A stretch of DNA of 64,000 nucleotides from an uncultured Bacteroidota bacterium (GCA_903824785.1 CAIJYD010000106.1:25365-89364); one strand, 5' to 3'; positions 26,293 through 35,936 are shown, counted from the stretch's first letter. Numbers and translations are program-made. The notes: generated by a model from the sequence alone, not told the origin.

Positions 26293-27717
26293 ATGAAAAA
26301 AATACGACAAAAAGTATTTATATTAAGTTGTGTTTGTGCGTTGCCTGCACTTGTATTTTCAAAGGAAAAACCCAATTTTATAATTATTATAGCAGATGAT
26401 GTTAGCTGGAATGATATTGGATGCTACGGAAATGATGTGGTTAAAACACCAAATATAGATCGGTTTGCACTGGAAGGGTTGCGCTTTACAAATGCTTATT
26501 TAACTGCCAGTTCATGCAGTCCGAGCCGTTGTAGTATTATTTCCGGGAAATATCCTCATTCGGATGGTGCCGCTGAACTCCATACTCCACTTCCTGAAAA
26601 AGAGGTAAATACTCTTTATCCTCTTTTATTAAAAGAAAACAACTATTATACAGCGCAAGCAGGGAAGTGGCATTTTGGAGCAGCTGCACATCGGGCTTTT
26701 GATCGTTACACTGACAATAACGGATATGATAATGGCGATGGTGGTGAAGCCAATTGGGTGAGATTTATTAAGGAAAGGCCTAAAGACAAACCTTTCTTTT
26801 TTTGGTTGGCTTCGTATGATGCCCACCGTCCCTGGGGAGCAGATACATTTAAGATTACACACAATCCGGCAAAAATAATTCCTCCACCTTATTTCGCTGA
26901 TACGCCGGAAACCCAAGAGGATATAGCTTCATATTATAATGAAATCGGGCGCTTCGATTATTATGTAGGTAAAGTTAGGGAGGAACTGGAGAGGGAAGGT
27001 GTTTTAGACAATACAGTAATTATAGTGATGGCCGATAATGGCCGACCTTTTCCACGGTGTAAAACGAGGGTTTACGATAGCGGAATGAAAACTCCGCTCG
27101 TTGTATTCTGGCCTAAAGGAATTCGAAGCAAAGGCTCCCAAACTGAGAGTATGATTAGCGCCATCGATATAGCCCCTACCATATTGGAATTGGCAGGTAT
27201 AAAACCTCCTGATGAATACCAGGGTGTAAGTTTTGTTCAAGTTTTGAATAATCCAGCAACAGAAATCAGAACTGCAGTTTTTTCCGAGCACAACTGGCAC
27301 GATTATGAAGCCCATGAACGGATGATGCGGACAAAAGATTATTTGTATGTTCTGAATGCAAGGCCCAATTTGACCAATTGTGGCCCTGCTGATTCAAAAT
27401 CATCGCCTGCTCAACATGCATTGAACCAAATCAGGGATAAAGAACAGTTAACAATGGCACAGACCGACGTATTTATCACGCCTCGTCCGGCAGAGGAACT
27501 ATTCGATGTCAGAAATGATCCTGAACAAATTTTGAATTTGGCTTCCTTACCCAAATATCAGGAAAAAATAAACGAAATGCGGAGTCTATTAAAGAGTTGG
27601 CAATACAAAACCGATGATTCAACTCCTGACAAGCTGACCCCAGATTGGTTTGACCGGGAATCAGGCGAGGCACTTAAAATTGAAAGAATAAGAGGAACGA
27701 TGCCGGGATTAAAATAA
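26293..27717 (+). CDS. Secreted sulfatase (family S1, N-sulfoglucosamine sulfohydrolase-like)
   Basis: A 474-residue sulfatase with a signal peptide (about 1-23). Metal ligands appear in IIIADDVSWNDIGCYG (Asp35, Asp36). The maturation motif is SSCSPSRCSIISGKYPH with Cys75 to be converted to formylglycine (C-x-P-S-R type). AGKWHFG and MADNGRPFPRCKTRVYDSGM hold further conserved Lys, His, Asp and Asn. The pattern CSPSRCSIISG with GKYPHSDG resembles heparan N-sulfatase-like S1 members, but substrate subgroup cannot be fixed by eye. It is followed at once by the fragment of another sulfatase. Confidence 0.85.
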   Translation: MKKIRQKVFILSCVCALPALVFSKEKPNFIIIIADDVSWNDIGCYGNDVVKTPNIDRFALEGLRFTNAYLTASSCSPSRCSIISGKYPHSDGAAELHTPLPEKEVNTLYPLLLKENNYYTAQAGKWHFGAAAHRAFDRYTDNNGYDNGDGGEANWVRFIKERPKDKPFFFWLASYDAHRPWGADTFKITHNPAKIIPPPYFADTPETQEDIASYYNEIGRFDYYVGKVREELEREGVLDNTVIIVMADNGRPFPRCKTRVYDSGMKTPLVVFWPKGIRSKGSQTESMISAIDIAPTILELAGIKPPDEYQGVSFVQVLNNPATEIRTAVFSEHNWHDYEAHERMMRTKDYLYVLNARPNLTNCGPADSKSSPAQHALNQIRDKEQLTMAQTDVFITPRPAEELFDVRNDPEQILNLASLPKYQEKINEMRSLLKSWQYKTDDSTPDKLTPDWFDRESGEALKIERIRGTMPGLK

Positions 27718-27736
27718 TGTTAAGATAATTGAACTT

Positions 27737-27868
27737 CAGGAAGAAATGGAAGGAATGGCCAAGTCTCCAAGGCTCCGAATGTCGTATTTGTCCTGGCAGA
27801 TGAATGGCGTTCACAGGATATTGGTTATAATGGGAACAAAGATATGATTACTCCCAATCTCGATTGAA
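27737..27868 (+). pseudogene. N-terminal fragment of a second sulfatase
   Basis: After a stop codon the frame runs KAPNVVFVLADEWRSQDIGY and NGNKDMITPNLD, then TGA at 27866-27868. This is the start of the sulfatase fold (NVVFVLADEWR is the metal-binding strand), but there is no start codon, no signal and no CxPSR motif. It is the remnant of a tandem sulfatase gene whose remainder has been deleted. Confidence 0.7.
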
Positions 27869-27905
27869 AAAACGACTCAGCCTTTGGGGTTTCAAAAACC
27901 TAATT

Positions 27906-29207
27906 TTACTCAACCGCAAAACGGGGGCTGTTTGTCTGCCATTTACCCCTGGTAAAATCGGGGAAAAGCACCGGACTATTTTTTTCTATTGAAATACCAG
28001 ACAATTCGATTACGGCGCTCATAACAGCTGAATCGTACACATCAACAGGCGCAGGGCCTTTTGATCGTACTGCACCCACAAACTGACTGAGCATAACGAA
28101 ATCAGTTCCATCATTGAATTTCGAAGAGTAATCGTACTGCCACCATTTGTGACAATATTTCTCTTCATAAGGTTTAAAGGGTTCCCACTGATGATATTCC
28201 GGACTTTTAAATTCAAGAAATACCCCATCTTTTTCCTCATTATAGATCCCCTTGGTACCCTGGAGCATCCAGCTGTTCGCAAATGGTCTGGGCAACTGTA
28301 TATCAGTATTTAAAATAACTGTTTTTCCTGCTTTTGTTTTCAGGACTGAAGTAATAACATCACCCTGGTTGTAATGAAGGTTCCCGGCCGGGTGATTCAC
28401 TCCGAACTCACGTTTAAAGAAAGCATTGATTCCTTTTGAGGCTGATGCCGTTGAGTATATTTCTGTGAAGATATCTCCCCTGTTGATATCCATCCAGCTC
28501 ATTAAAGGAGCCAGGCTCTGGGTAGGGAACTGATCTCTGTTATATTTCAGAAGGTACTCTGCAGCCCAGTTTGGTTCACCATTTTTACGGTCGTAGAACC
28601 AGAAATCAACCAGATCGTGTCCATGGGCTCCATGGCAATGAACTATTTCGCCAAACAAACCGAGTCGTTTCATATTGAGCAATGCCAGGTTATCCTTTCT
28701 GAAACAAGCGTTTTCCAGCATCATAACCGGAATCCCTGTTTTTTCTGAAGTGTCAACAAGCTGCCACAAATCATTAACAGATAAGGCTGCCGGCACCTCA
28801 ACTGCGGGATAAATTGCATTTTTCATGGCATAAACAGCAATTTCGGCATGACTATTCCAATATGTTGCAATAATAACTGCGTCAAGATTTTCCTTATCAA
28901 GCATCTCCTTATATGAATTCTCATCGCCGTTATATATTGATGGCCGCTTCCTGCCGGCATTTTCACACATACTTGCAGCATTCATGGTTCTGCTGTCAAC
29001 CAGATCGCAAACGGCAGTTATCTCCGCTCCTTCAATTGTGAGAAGTGTACTAATATGCCTGGCACCCCGGTTTCCTGCACCAATGACTCCTATTCTGATA
29101 CTTTTAACCAGATCGTCAGGTTTAAAAGCTGAGCCATTTAACAAGCCTACACCCGCAGCAGCCAGTGACCCTGTTTTTAGAAAATTTCTCCTTGATACTT
29201 TTCCCAT
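27906..29207 (-). CDS. Tat-exported GH109-like Gfo/Idh/MocA protein
   Basis: A 433-residue protein with Tat signal SRRNFLKTGSLAAAG. The Rossmann motif is IGVIGAGNRGARH (residues 39-51) and the EKP position reads VEVPAA (Glu137-Val-Pro139), as in GH109 alpha-N-acetylgalactosaminidases, which use bound NAD for a redox-assisted hydrolysis. The middle part LLNMKRLGLFGEIVHCHGAHGHDL and MDINRGD also fits GH109. However, the family YPTHG motif is FPTQS here, so the expected catalytic histidine is glutamine. It may be a divergent or inactive GH109, or act by another mechanism. It lies alone and is divergent from the DUF1573 gene. Confidence 0.75.
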   Translation of the reverse strand: MGKVSRRNFLKTGSLAAAGVGLLNGSAFKPDDLVKSIRIGVIGAGNRGARHISTLLTIEGAEITAVCDLVDSRTMNAASMCENAGRKRPSIYNGDENSYKEMLDKENLDAVIIATYWNSHAEIAVYAMKNAIYPAVEVPAALSVNDLWQLVDTSEKTGIPVMMLENACFRKDNLALLNMKRLGLFGEIVHCHGAHGHDLVDFWFYDRKNGEPNWAAEYLLKYNRDQFPTQSLAPLMSWMDINRGDIFTEIYSTASASKGINAFFKREFGVNHPAGNLHYNQGDVITSVLKTKAGKTVILNTDIQLPRPFANSWMLQGTKGIYNEEKDGVFLEFKSPEYHQWEPFKPYEEKYCHKWWQYDYSSKFNDGTDFVMLSQFVGAVRSKGPAPVDVYDSAVMSAVIELSGISIEKNSPVLFPDFTRGKWQTNSPRFAVE

Positions 29208-29814
29208 CTGTTTATATTGTTTTTTATTAAAATCGCATGAAACCCGAAAGGTCAGCCCAAAGTAAACCTCACATTATTAACTTCATTAAGATCACTTTGT
29301 TCGGTTAAAGATGAAATATTTTCATATTTCCCGACTTCGACAGTGTCAAGGATTATTTCTGCATCCTTTCACGTCAGATCTGAATGGTTTCCGCCGAAAC
29401 CGGATAAATCCTCTTCGTTAAAATATCCACTAAGGATTAGAACAAAAACCTTAAAACGCTAAAACATATCATAATAACTTCTTTTAAAAGGAATAGTTAA
29501 CTTATTTTATCAGAAGAGGTCGTTTCCACCCAAAAACTATTGAATATTTTCAAAATACGATAAACAATTTAAAAGTTTTTCCTATTTTTAATCAAAATTA
29601 ACACAGACATTTGACCATAAAAAAATCAGTCAGGAGTTTTTAATCTAAGAAATTTTTGGATGAAATTTATGCGTTTGTTTAAAACAAATAACATAGGTAA
29701 ATACTAAGATTAAATATTGATATGAACCGAAAATGTTTTGCGGAAAACGAGAAATTGAATGAAGCAACTTATTTAAGAGGCTTATCCAATCTTAATAAAT
29801 CCGTTTTCTTTAGG
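29208..29814. other. Long divergent spacer
   Basis: A 607-bp AT-rich region between the GH109-like gene (minus) and the DUF1573 gene (plus). A perfect 7-bp inverted repeat TTTGTTT-A-AAACAAA lies at 29674-29688, 127 bp before the DUF1573 start, and could be an operator. An alternative DUF1573 start at 29722 would add 31 non-signal residues. Nothing else is supported. Confidence 0.4.
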
Positions 29815-30924
29815 ATGAAAAGATTATTGTTATTTATTGCTCTGATAATCTCTGTCAGCACTTCAAATGCACAGTTCTCGAAGGCAAAAATAGAACTCTC
29901 GGCCATAGAGCACGATTTTGGAACTTTCAAGGAAGAGGCGGGGAGACAGTCTTTTGATTTTATTATCACTAATTCAGGTACTGATCCTCTTATTATCGTT
30001 AACGTTGCGGTATCTTGCGGATGTACTAAACCTGAGTGGCCAAGGCATCCAATACCGGCTGGAGGGAAAAGTAAAATCACCGCTGTCTATGATCCGTTTG
30101 ACAGACCTGGAAAGTTCAGTAAGACGCTTACTGTTTTTACTAATACCAGACCGGATATAGTTGTTCTTACTATTACTGGAGAAGTTATTCCACGCGAAAA
30201 AACTATTGAAGAATTATACCCTTTCGCTATTGGCGGGATAAGGACTGAAAGCCAGACCTTTGCCTTCTCCTCTATAAATAAAACAGAGAAGAAAATCAAG
30301 ACAATGCCAATTATTAATGCATCCTCTGTCCCTGTAAAAGTGGAATTCATTGTACTACCAAAACAACCACATCTGACTTTTAAAATCTCATCCGAAATAC
30401 TTAAGCCCGGTGAAAAAGGTTTTATTGAAGGAACCTATGATGCAACAAAAAATAGTGCCTGGGGTAATATTAATGAAACAATAAAAATGAAGATTAATGG
30501 CATTATCCAGGAAAACAATTTGGATTTTTATATCTCAGCAACTCTGGTGGAAGATTTTTCTTTACTTTCAAAAGAAGATATTTTGAATGGTCCTACTTTA
30601 AAGATGGCCTCCCCAAATGTTGACCTTGGAAAAATAAAGTACTCTACACAAAACCCAGTTGAGTTTAAATTTACGAACACTGGAAAAAAGGATTTGATTA
30701 TCAGACATATAAGTTCCACTTGCGGATGCATAGTCATTAAGCAAGGGAATCGGGGTGTAGGAATAAAACCTGGAGAATCAAGTTCTATCAAAGTGACTTT
30801 CAATTCGTCTGGCTATAATGGGAAAGTTACCAAAGTAATGTATGTTTATACGAATGATCCAAAAAACTCGGAGTTATTGCTCATATTGAATGCAGATGTT
30901 GAACCACCTATAACCACAAAATAG
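29815..30924 (+). CDS. Secreted DUF1573 protein with two repeats
   Basis: I start at the ATG at 29815, which yields the signal peptide MKRLLLFIALIISVSTSNAQ; the upstream ATG at 29722 would bury it. The 369-residue protein has two DUF1573 (ASH/PapD-like beta-sandwich) units, each with a CGC motif: VAVSCGCTKPEWP near residue 65 and ISSTCGCIVIKQG near 300. These beta-sandwich domains are common on Bacteroidota secreted proteins and are thought to mediate protein contacts. It precedes the URO-D-like gene by 310 bp. Confidence 0.82.
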   Translation: MKRLLLFIALIISVSTSNAQFSKAKIELSAIEHDFGTFKEEAGRQSFDFIITNSGTDPLIIVNVAVSCGCTKPEWPRHPIPAGGKSKITAVYDPFDRPGKFSKTLTVFTNTRPDIVVLTITGEVIPREKTIEELYPFAIGGIRTESQTFAFSSINKTEKKIKTMPIINASSVPVKVEFIVLPKQPHLTFKISSEILKPGEKGFIEGTYDATKNSAWGNINETIKMKINGIIQENNLDFYISATLVEDFSLLSKEDILNGPTLKMASPNVDLGKIKYSTQNPVEFKFTNTGKKDLIIRHISSTCGCIVIKQGNRGVGIKPGESSSIKVTFNSSGYNGKVTKVMYVYTNDPKNSELLLILNADVEPPITTK

Positions 30925-31234
30925 GTTAAATGTTCACTGTAGTTTAAGCCAGGATTTCTGAAGCCTCAAAAGGTAAATACTGCCATTCTTATAAAAACAG
31001 AATAAAAAGGAGAATAGGCACTTCAGATAGTTTCAGAAAAGAAAAATAATTCTCAAGAAGTGTGTCCAGAACAATTGTCTCTTAGCTTCAAATAACAGCT
31101 GAAAACCCTTGGAGTATTGTCAATAATAATCTATATTTGGAAACTGCTAATAAATTAGAAAAGAATACGATGTGGAATCCCAATTCTATATTCTAATTCG
31201 TTCAAGGGTTTAAAAACATAATAAATAAAAAACT
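30925..31234. other. Spacer upstream of the URO-D-like gene
   Basis: A 310-bp AT-rich stretch without a recognisable gene, repeat or hairpin. Confidence 0.35.
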
Positions 31235-32323
31235 ATGGATAATAATAAGTGGGTTCTTGAATTGGAGGGGAAACCTGATTTTGAAATCGCAATGAAACGG
31301 ATATACGCCTGGTACGAACAGGAAATGATTGATCGGCCTCCTATTCGTTTCTCGGCCCATAACGAAGAGTTTACATTTAAGGAGATTAAGTCTGCAAAAA
31401 AATGGACATCACTTAAAGACAGATGGTTTGATGCAGAGTTTCAGGTAGATTTTTACCTGGAATTAATTAAAGGTAAGAAGTTTTATGCAGAGACCTTTCC
31501 TGTCTTTTGGCCAAATCTGGGCCCTGCTCTCTATGCAGCATTTTATGGAACCGAAATGGAATATAAGGAAGTAACAACATTCTCAATACCAATAGTGATA
31601 GAATGGGATGATATCAGCACTATAAAGCTTAACAAACAAAATCAGTATTTTATCAAACTTGAGGAGCTCACTAAATTAGCTCTCCAAAAATGTCAGGGTA
31701 AATTCATGGTGGGATTTACGGATTTGATGCCGGGAATGGATTGCGTAGCTGCATGGCGCGAACCTCAGCAGTTGTGTATTGATCTTTGTTTGGATCCTGA
31801 CAAAGTAAAAGAGATGGGAATTCTTGCTTCGCGTGATTTTCATCCATTATTTGATCATTTTGACGATATGCTTAAAGCCCACAACCAATTGTCTGTAACA
31901 TGGATGGGTATTCCATCATTCAGCAAAATGCATATTCCAAGCTGTGATTTTTCTGCCATGATCTCCACTGAACAATTTGAAGAATTTTGCCTTCCTCTTA
32001 TTCAACATGAAGTTGAAGGCATAGAACATAATATTTTCCACCTTGACGGGAAAGGGGTAGCCCGGCATGTAGACCTGGTACTTCAAATGAAGGAAATAAA
32101 CGCTGTTCAATGGGTACAGGGAATGGGCAAGGACACGCCTATTATGCAATGGATTCCTCTTTTAAAGAAAATCCAGTCAGCTGGAAAATCGCTGGTGATA
32201 GATTTACAAGTTGATGAACTTGAGGATTTTATTAAGGCGATGGATCCCAAAGGATTAATGCTATGTATTTCGGCTGATGAAGCTATTCAGCCTGATATTA
32301 TTAAAAGAATCGAAAAGTGGTGA
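31235..32323 (+). CDS. URO-D-like / corrinoid methyltransferase-like TIM barrel protein
   Basis: A 362-residue cytosolic protein without a signal. The segments FEIAMKRIYAWYEQEMIDRPPI, GMDCVAAWREPQQLCIDL and FHLDGKGVARHVDLVLQM, then INAVQWVQGMGKD, match a family of uroporphyrinogen-decarboxylase-like proteins found in carbohydrate loci of Bacteroidota and Planctomycetota. True HemE residues for tetrapyrrole binding are not evident, and no corrinoid protein or HemE pathway gene is nearby, so haem synthesis is unlikely. A methyl transfer or demethylation of a sugar or other small molecule is possible but unproven. Confidence 0.65.
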   Translation: MDNNKWVLELEGKPDFEIAMKRIYAWYEQEMIDRPPIRFSAHNEEFTFKEIKSAKKWTSLKDRWFDAEFQVDFYLELIKGKKFYAETFPVFWPNLGPALYAAFYGTEMEYKEVTTFSIPIVIEWDDISTIKLNKQNQYFIKLEELTKLALQKCQGKFMVGFTDLMPGMDCVAAWREPQQLCIDLCLDPDKVKEMGILASRDFHPLFDHFDDMLKAHNQLSVTWMGIPSFSKMHIPSCDFSAMISTEQFEEFCLPLIQHEVEGIEHNIFHLDGKGVARHVDLVLQMKEINAVQWVQGMGKDTPIMQWIPLLKKIQSAGKSLVIDLQVDELEDFIKAMDPKGLMLCISADEAIQPDIIKRIEKW

Positions 32324-32365
32324 ATTATTATCCCGGTTTTTTGGTTTTAAATAAGGCGGTGCACT

Positions 32366-32383
32366 GAAAGTTATTTCACTTTC
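32366..32383 (+). terminator. Weak hairpin after the URO-D-like gene
   Basis: GAAAGT (32366-32371) and ACTTTC (32378-32383) form a 6-bp stem followed by a T-rich run. It may end the URO-D transcript before the DUF1080 gene. Confidence 0.3.
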
Positions 32384-32564
32384 TTAATTTTACTTTTCAC
32401 CGGGAAATTGTTTTACCAAAAAATTGATATAATAATTTATTGAATATCCTTACATCGGGGAACCTATAAGCCACAACCTGCTGGTTAGACTAAGCGAATG
32501 CACCAGATGGGATTCGACCAATGCTTAACAATATTACAAATCATAAATAACTAATTATATATCC

Positions 32565-33251
32565 ATGAAAACAAAATCCTTTCAGACGATTATTATCCTT
32601 CTATTCTTAACAGTTGGCTTTTCTGTTGATTCCTCAGCGCAGTCCAGATCAAAGAAAATAAGAAGTCCAAAGAATTCAAAAACCGAAACTATACATCTAT
32701 TTAATGGAAAGGATTTGAATAACTGGATTTTTAAACTAAAAGATCCATCTGCTGATCCATCAAAAGTATTCAAAGTTCAAAACGGTTTACTTCTTATCAC
32801 AGGGACTCCTTTTGGTTACATGAGAACCAAAGACTCATTTTCCGATTACACTCTGGATGTGGAATGGCGGTGGCCTGTAGAGCCAGGCAACAGCGGTGTA
32901 TTTGTCCATACACAAGTACCTGATACAATCCCTCTGAAGGTTATTGAAGTCCAGCTGGCAGCTGGAAACGCTGGCGATTTTATGTGCGGACAAGGAGTTT
33001 CCATGAATGAATGTACAGACAAAACCAAAAGGACTGTAAAAAAACTTGCTCCCTCTTCAGAAAAACCGATAGGCGAATGGAATATCATGAAAGTTGTTTG
33101 CAAAGCCAATACAATAGAGGTAACCGTTAATGGTACATTCCAGAACAAGGGAACCAATGTGTCTTTGAGCAGCGGACATATCTGCCTTCAAAGCGAAGGT
33201 AAGAACATTGAATTTAGAAAAATTACGCTTACTCGGGATATTCATAAATAA
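32565..33251 (+). CDS. Secreted DUF1080 (3-keto-disaccharide hydrolase-type) protein
   Basis: A 228-residue secreted protein: signal peptide (about 1-27), then a DUF1080 jelly-roll with the standard opening IHLFNGKDLNNWIF, VQNGLLLITGTPFGYMRTK, the central WRWPVEPGNSGVFVHT and a closing GHICLQSEGKNIEFRKI. Family members are linked to hydrolysis of 3-keto-glycosides made by Gfo/Idh/MocA dehydrogenases. The large array of such dehydrogenases begins 3 kb further on, so a shared pathway is plausible although this gene is on the other strand. It converges with the mutarotase-like lipoprotein gene. Confidence 0.82.
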   Translation: MKTKSFQTIIILLFLTVGFSVDSSAQSRSKKIRSPKNSKTETIHLFNGKDLNNWIFKLKDPSADPSKVFKVQNGLLLITGTPFGYMRTKDSFSDYTLDVEWRWPVEPGNSGVFVHTQVPDTIPLKVIEVQLAAGNAGDFMCGQGVSMNECTDKTKRTVKKLAPSSEKPIGEWNIMKVVCKANTIEVTVNGTFQNKGTNVSLSSGHICLQSEGKNIEFRKITLTRDIHK

Positions 33252-33365
33252 TTTAATGCTTTTGATTAATACCCTTTTAGATCTAAATAATCCTGAGAAA
33301 TCAAAAGAAATGCCATTACGCCTGAAAATCCAAGACAAGAATTCAGCAAAACTATAATGCTGTTT

Positions 33366-34502
33366 TTAGTTAAGTTTATAAACTATATTTCTCGGAATCA
33401 ATGCTTTCTCCTTAATAATGAGGAGAGAATCTTTCATCTCAATTTTATCAACACCTTTATAATCTTCAGGAATTTTGGCCAAAAAAGCTGTAAAAGATTT
33501 ACTGATAACCTCATCTGCATCAATAAAATCATAAATATTCTGACCAAATATTTTACCTTTTTTTGCTACAACAGGTAATGTTTCATGTAATCCGGTTGTC
33601 CCGAATTCCATTCCATAAGCCTCAGGGATACCATTTTGCATTAACCGCCAGAAGTTTATCCATGGATAATCTGCTATTTCCCAAATATATCCCAACATAA
33701 TATTTTTCTTTGAATTGCAAGCAGTTACCCATCCATATTTGTCATCCTGATTGTATACAAAAGAAGATACCCTTGGCCATTTATTTCTAAATTGTCGGAA
33801 ACTGACTTTTTCCCCATCGTGAATTCCAACAGGCCATTTTAAAACAATTTCCTCCTGATTCATGCTGGCATCTTCTTTACCTTCAAATCCTTTTACGGTA
33901 TTATTATCAAAAAGGGTTGTAGTGTCAAGAAATGGAGGAGCAATTGATACATGTTGCACAATATTAAAGATACGTCCATATTTATTCAGGTTTTTTATTT
34001 CCTCTGTGACAAAGTATACCGGATCTTTTTCAGATAATTCAATTTTCCTTGTCAATTGCAACCCTCCCATTGGCAAGCTGCACATCATTAAACAGCTTAT
34101 TTTCCCTTTCTGGGTAACCGGTTCGGCTAGCATTCTCCATACTTCTGTACTAGCCTCGCCATGGTGATGAAAACCATTTGCTTCTTCTGACGGGGTGGGA
34201 GGCCCCCAACGATCAAAACAAAGAAAATGTCCCATAAAAGGAGGATTCAATGTGTCTTTCATTCGCCAGTTAATCGGATTAATTGGGATATCCTTAAGAT
34301 GGAAATCAAAAAATGCTCCACCTTTTAAGTTTACCATAAGCACCACATTATTGGTTTCCAACTTTACAATGGTTTTTGCAACAGTATCTTTTTGAATAGA
34401 TCCATTCAATACTTGATCAGATTTACTAACACTCTTCTTTTGCTGGCATGAGAAGCAAAAAGATAGTGTTACAATTATTAAACAAAAAGGGATTTTTATC
34501 AT
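33366..34502 (-). CDS. Mutarotase-like lipoprotein
   Basis: The last gene of the long minus-strand run, 378 residues. The N-terminus ends in FCFSCQQ, a probable lipobox with Cys19. The body is beta-rich with KLETNNVVLMVNLKGGAFFDF, GHFLCFDRWGPPTP and a GFHHHGEAS motif, then IQHVSIAPPF and MEFGTTGLHET at the C-terminus. This pattern is that of the galactose mutarotase/DUF4432-like supersandwich that binds sugars, where clustered His and Glu would form the active site. Precise family is uncertain. It follows the amidohydrolase by 51 bp and so is probably cotranscribed. Confidence 0.55.
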   Translation of the reverse strand: MIKIPFCLIIVTLSFCFSCQQKKSVSKSDQVLNGSIQKDTVAKTIVKLETNNVVLMVNLKGGAFFDFHLKDIPINPINWRMKDTLNPPFMGHFLCFDRWGPPTPSEEANGFHHHGEASTEVWRMLAEPVTQKGKISCLMMCSLPMGGLQLTRKIELSEKDPVYFVTEEIKNLNKYGRIFNIVQHVSIAPPFLDTTTLFDNNTVKGFEGKEDASMNQEEIVLKWPVGIHDGEKVSFRQFRNKWPRVSSFVYNQDDKYGWVTACNSKKNIMLGYIWEIADYPWINFWRLMQNGIPEAYGMEFGTTGLHETLPVVAKKGKIFGQNIYDFIDADEVISKSFTAFLAKIPEDYKGVDKIEMKDSLLIIKEKALIPRNIVYKLN

Positions 34503-34553
34503 ATTTGATATTTTGTGTTAACTAATCGGTTCCTTAAACATGCTAACTCTTTT

Positions 34554-35936
34554 TCAATGGGCATCATTGGGAGAGGTTAATGGCCTGGTGTTAAAAAATC
34601 TGGCAGAATTGTTCATCCAATGTCCAGTCTGATTGGATATGTTTTTCGGTGTAACCGCAGGTGCTGGCAATACCGATTGTGGGTCACATACTATACCTTG
34701 ATGAATCACACGAAATATAGTGCGGGTGTTGCGTATATCCTCCAGGGGATTGGCATTGAGGATTACCATATCAGCTATTTTGCCATTCTCAATACTCCCG
34801 AGGTTATTAGTCTGCTTAAGCGCATGAGCATTGTTTATGGTGGCACATTTTAATGCAGCGGCTGGAGACAAACCTGACTCCACAAGAAGCACAAGTTCAT
34901 CATGCAAAGCGAACCCAGGTGGACAATATGGCTCCGGAGTATCAGTTCCCGCAAGCAGAGTGACTCCTGCCCGATAAAGGGTATAGGTGAGGTTCTTATA
35001 AGTGTCCATCTTGCTCTTCCTTAACTGTCGGTTTTGTTCGTTAAATTTTGGATCAGTTCTATATTCATCCCAAACTGACAGCAATGTATCAGGCACATAG
35101 CAGTTGTCTGTACTTTGCCATACTTCTGGAAGGTCTGGCAAGTAAATCATGTTCTTGAAAACCACAAGCGTGGGATCGACCATCATCCCTTGTGCTGCCA
35201 TTTTCCCGATCATTAGGGAATCGTTTGAAACGCCCCAGATATGCTCTATTACGTCAAGGCCCCAATCTATGGCATTTTTAGTCTTAACATACCGTAACGG
35301 CAGATGAGCAGAAACAGTTAACCCATGCCTATGTCCTTCCTCTATCACTTTTTTAAAAACAGTTGTATCAATCCCTACATACATTTTGAGGGTAGTAATA
35401 CCATACGAAACCAATGTGTCGATATAACCGGGTACTCTGGCAGGATCATTAATTGTATATCCTGCGGTATGCATAGGATTTAAGCCATCTATAAGCGGAC
35501 TACACATGAAAACGGTGGGACATGTTTCGCGATGTGTTTCAGCAAAATCAGCCACTTCTTTCTGAGGTACTATCTGGTCACCAATATCCCTGACAGAAGT
35601 GACACCATTTCCAAGGTAGAGAGGCAGAACATCCTCGCCTTTTACATTCACTTTATCGAGAAGGAAAACGAGATGTACATGCGCATCAATCAGGCCTGGT
35701 ATTACATACTTATCCGAGCCATCTATAATCTGACAATTGTATGGTAATTTAATAGGATTGTCTCGTGATCCAATTGCTGTAATTCGGTCTCCTGCAATAA
35801 GTATTGTACTATTGGGGAGCATTGAACCTGTAATCGGGTCAAATAGGTTCGTATTGGTAATTGCCAGCCGACTACAATATTGAAACAGAAAAGGTGCAAA
35901 AAGGGATATGAGAAATATTATCGATTTTGTTCTCAT
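34554..35936 (-). CDS. Exported amidohydrolase
   Basis: A 460-residue metal-dependent hydrolase of the imidazolonepropionase-like amidohydrolase branch. A hydrophobic leader (about 1-20) suggests export. Metal ligands are visible in order: GLIDAHVHLVF (HxH), LKMYVGID (candidate carboxylated Lys), VSAHLPLRY, VIEHIWG and LLAGTDTPEP (the final Asp). The C-terminal SIENGKIADMVILNANPLED is the family hallmark. It would cleave an amide, lactam or similar ring bond. Placed just after the A1-A11 and B1/B2 genes, it may act on the same nitrogen-containing substrate. Confidence 0.85.
   Translation of the reverse strand: MRTKSIIFLISLFAPFLFQYCSRLAITNTNLFDPITGSMLPNSTILIAGDRITAIGSRDNPIKLPYNCQIIDGSDKYVIPGLIDAHVHLVFLLDKVNVKGEDVLPLYLGNGVTSVRDIGDQIVPQKEVADFAETHRETCPTVFMCSPLIDGLNPMHTAGYTINDPARVPGYIDTLVSYGITTLKMYVGIDTTVFKKVIEEGHRHGLTVSAHLPLRYVKTKNAIDWGLDVIEHIWGVSNDSLMIGKMAAQGMMVDPTLVVFKNMIYLPDLPEVWQSTDNCYVPDTLLSVWDEYRTDPKFNEQNRQLRKSKMDTYKNLTYTLYRAGVTLLAGTDTPEPYCPPGFALHDELVLLVESGLSPAAALKCATINNAHALKQTNNLGSIENGKIADMVILNANPLEDIRNTRTIFRVIHQGIVCDPQSVLPAPAVTPKNISNQTGHWMNNSARFFNTRPLTSPNDAH

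Noticed and set aside
31235..32323. HemE (uroporphyrinogen decarboxylase) proper
   Set aside because: Sequence follows the carbohydrate-locus URO-D-like subgroup, and no haem-synthesis gene lies near.
33258..33315. CTTTTGATT and AATCAAAAG as a terminator between the convergent DUF1080 and lipoprotein genes
   Set aside because: The 9-bp arms are AT-rich and about 35 bases apart, too weak to call as a terminator.
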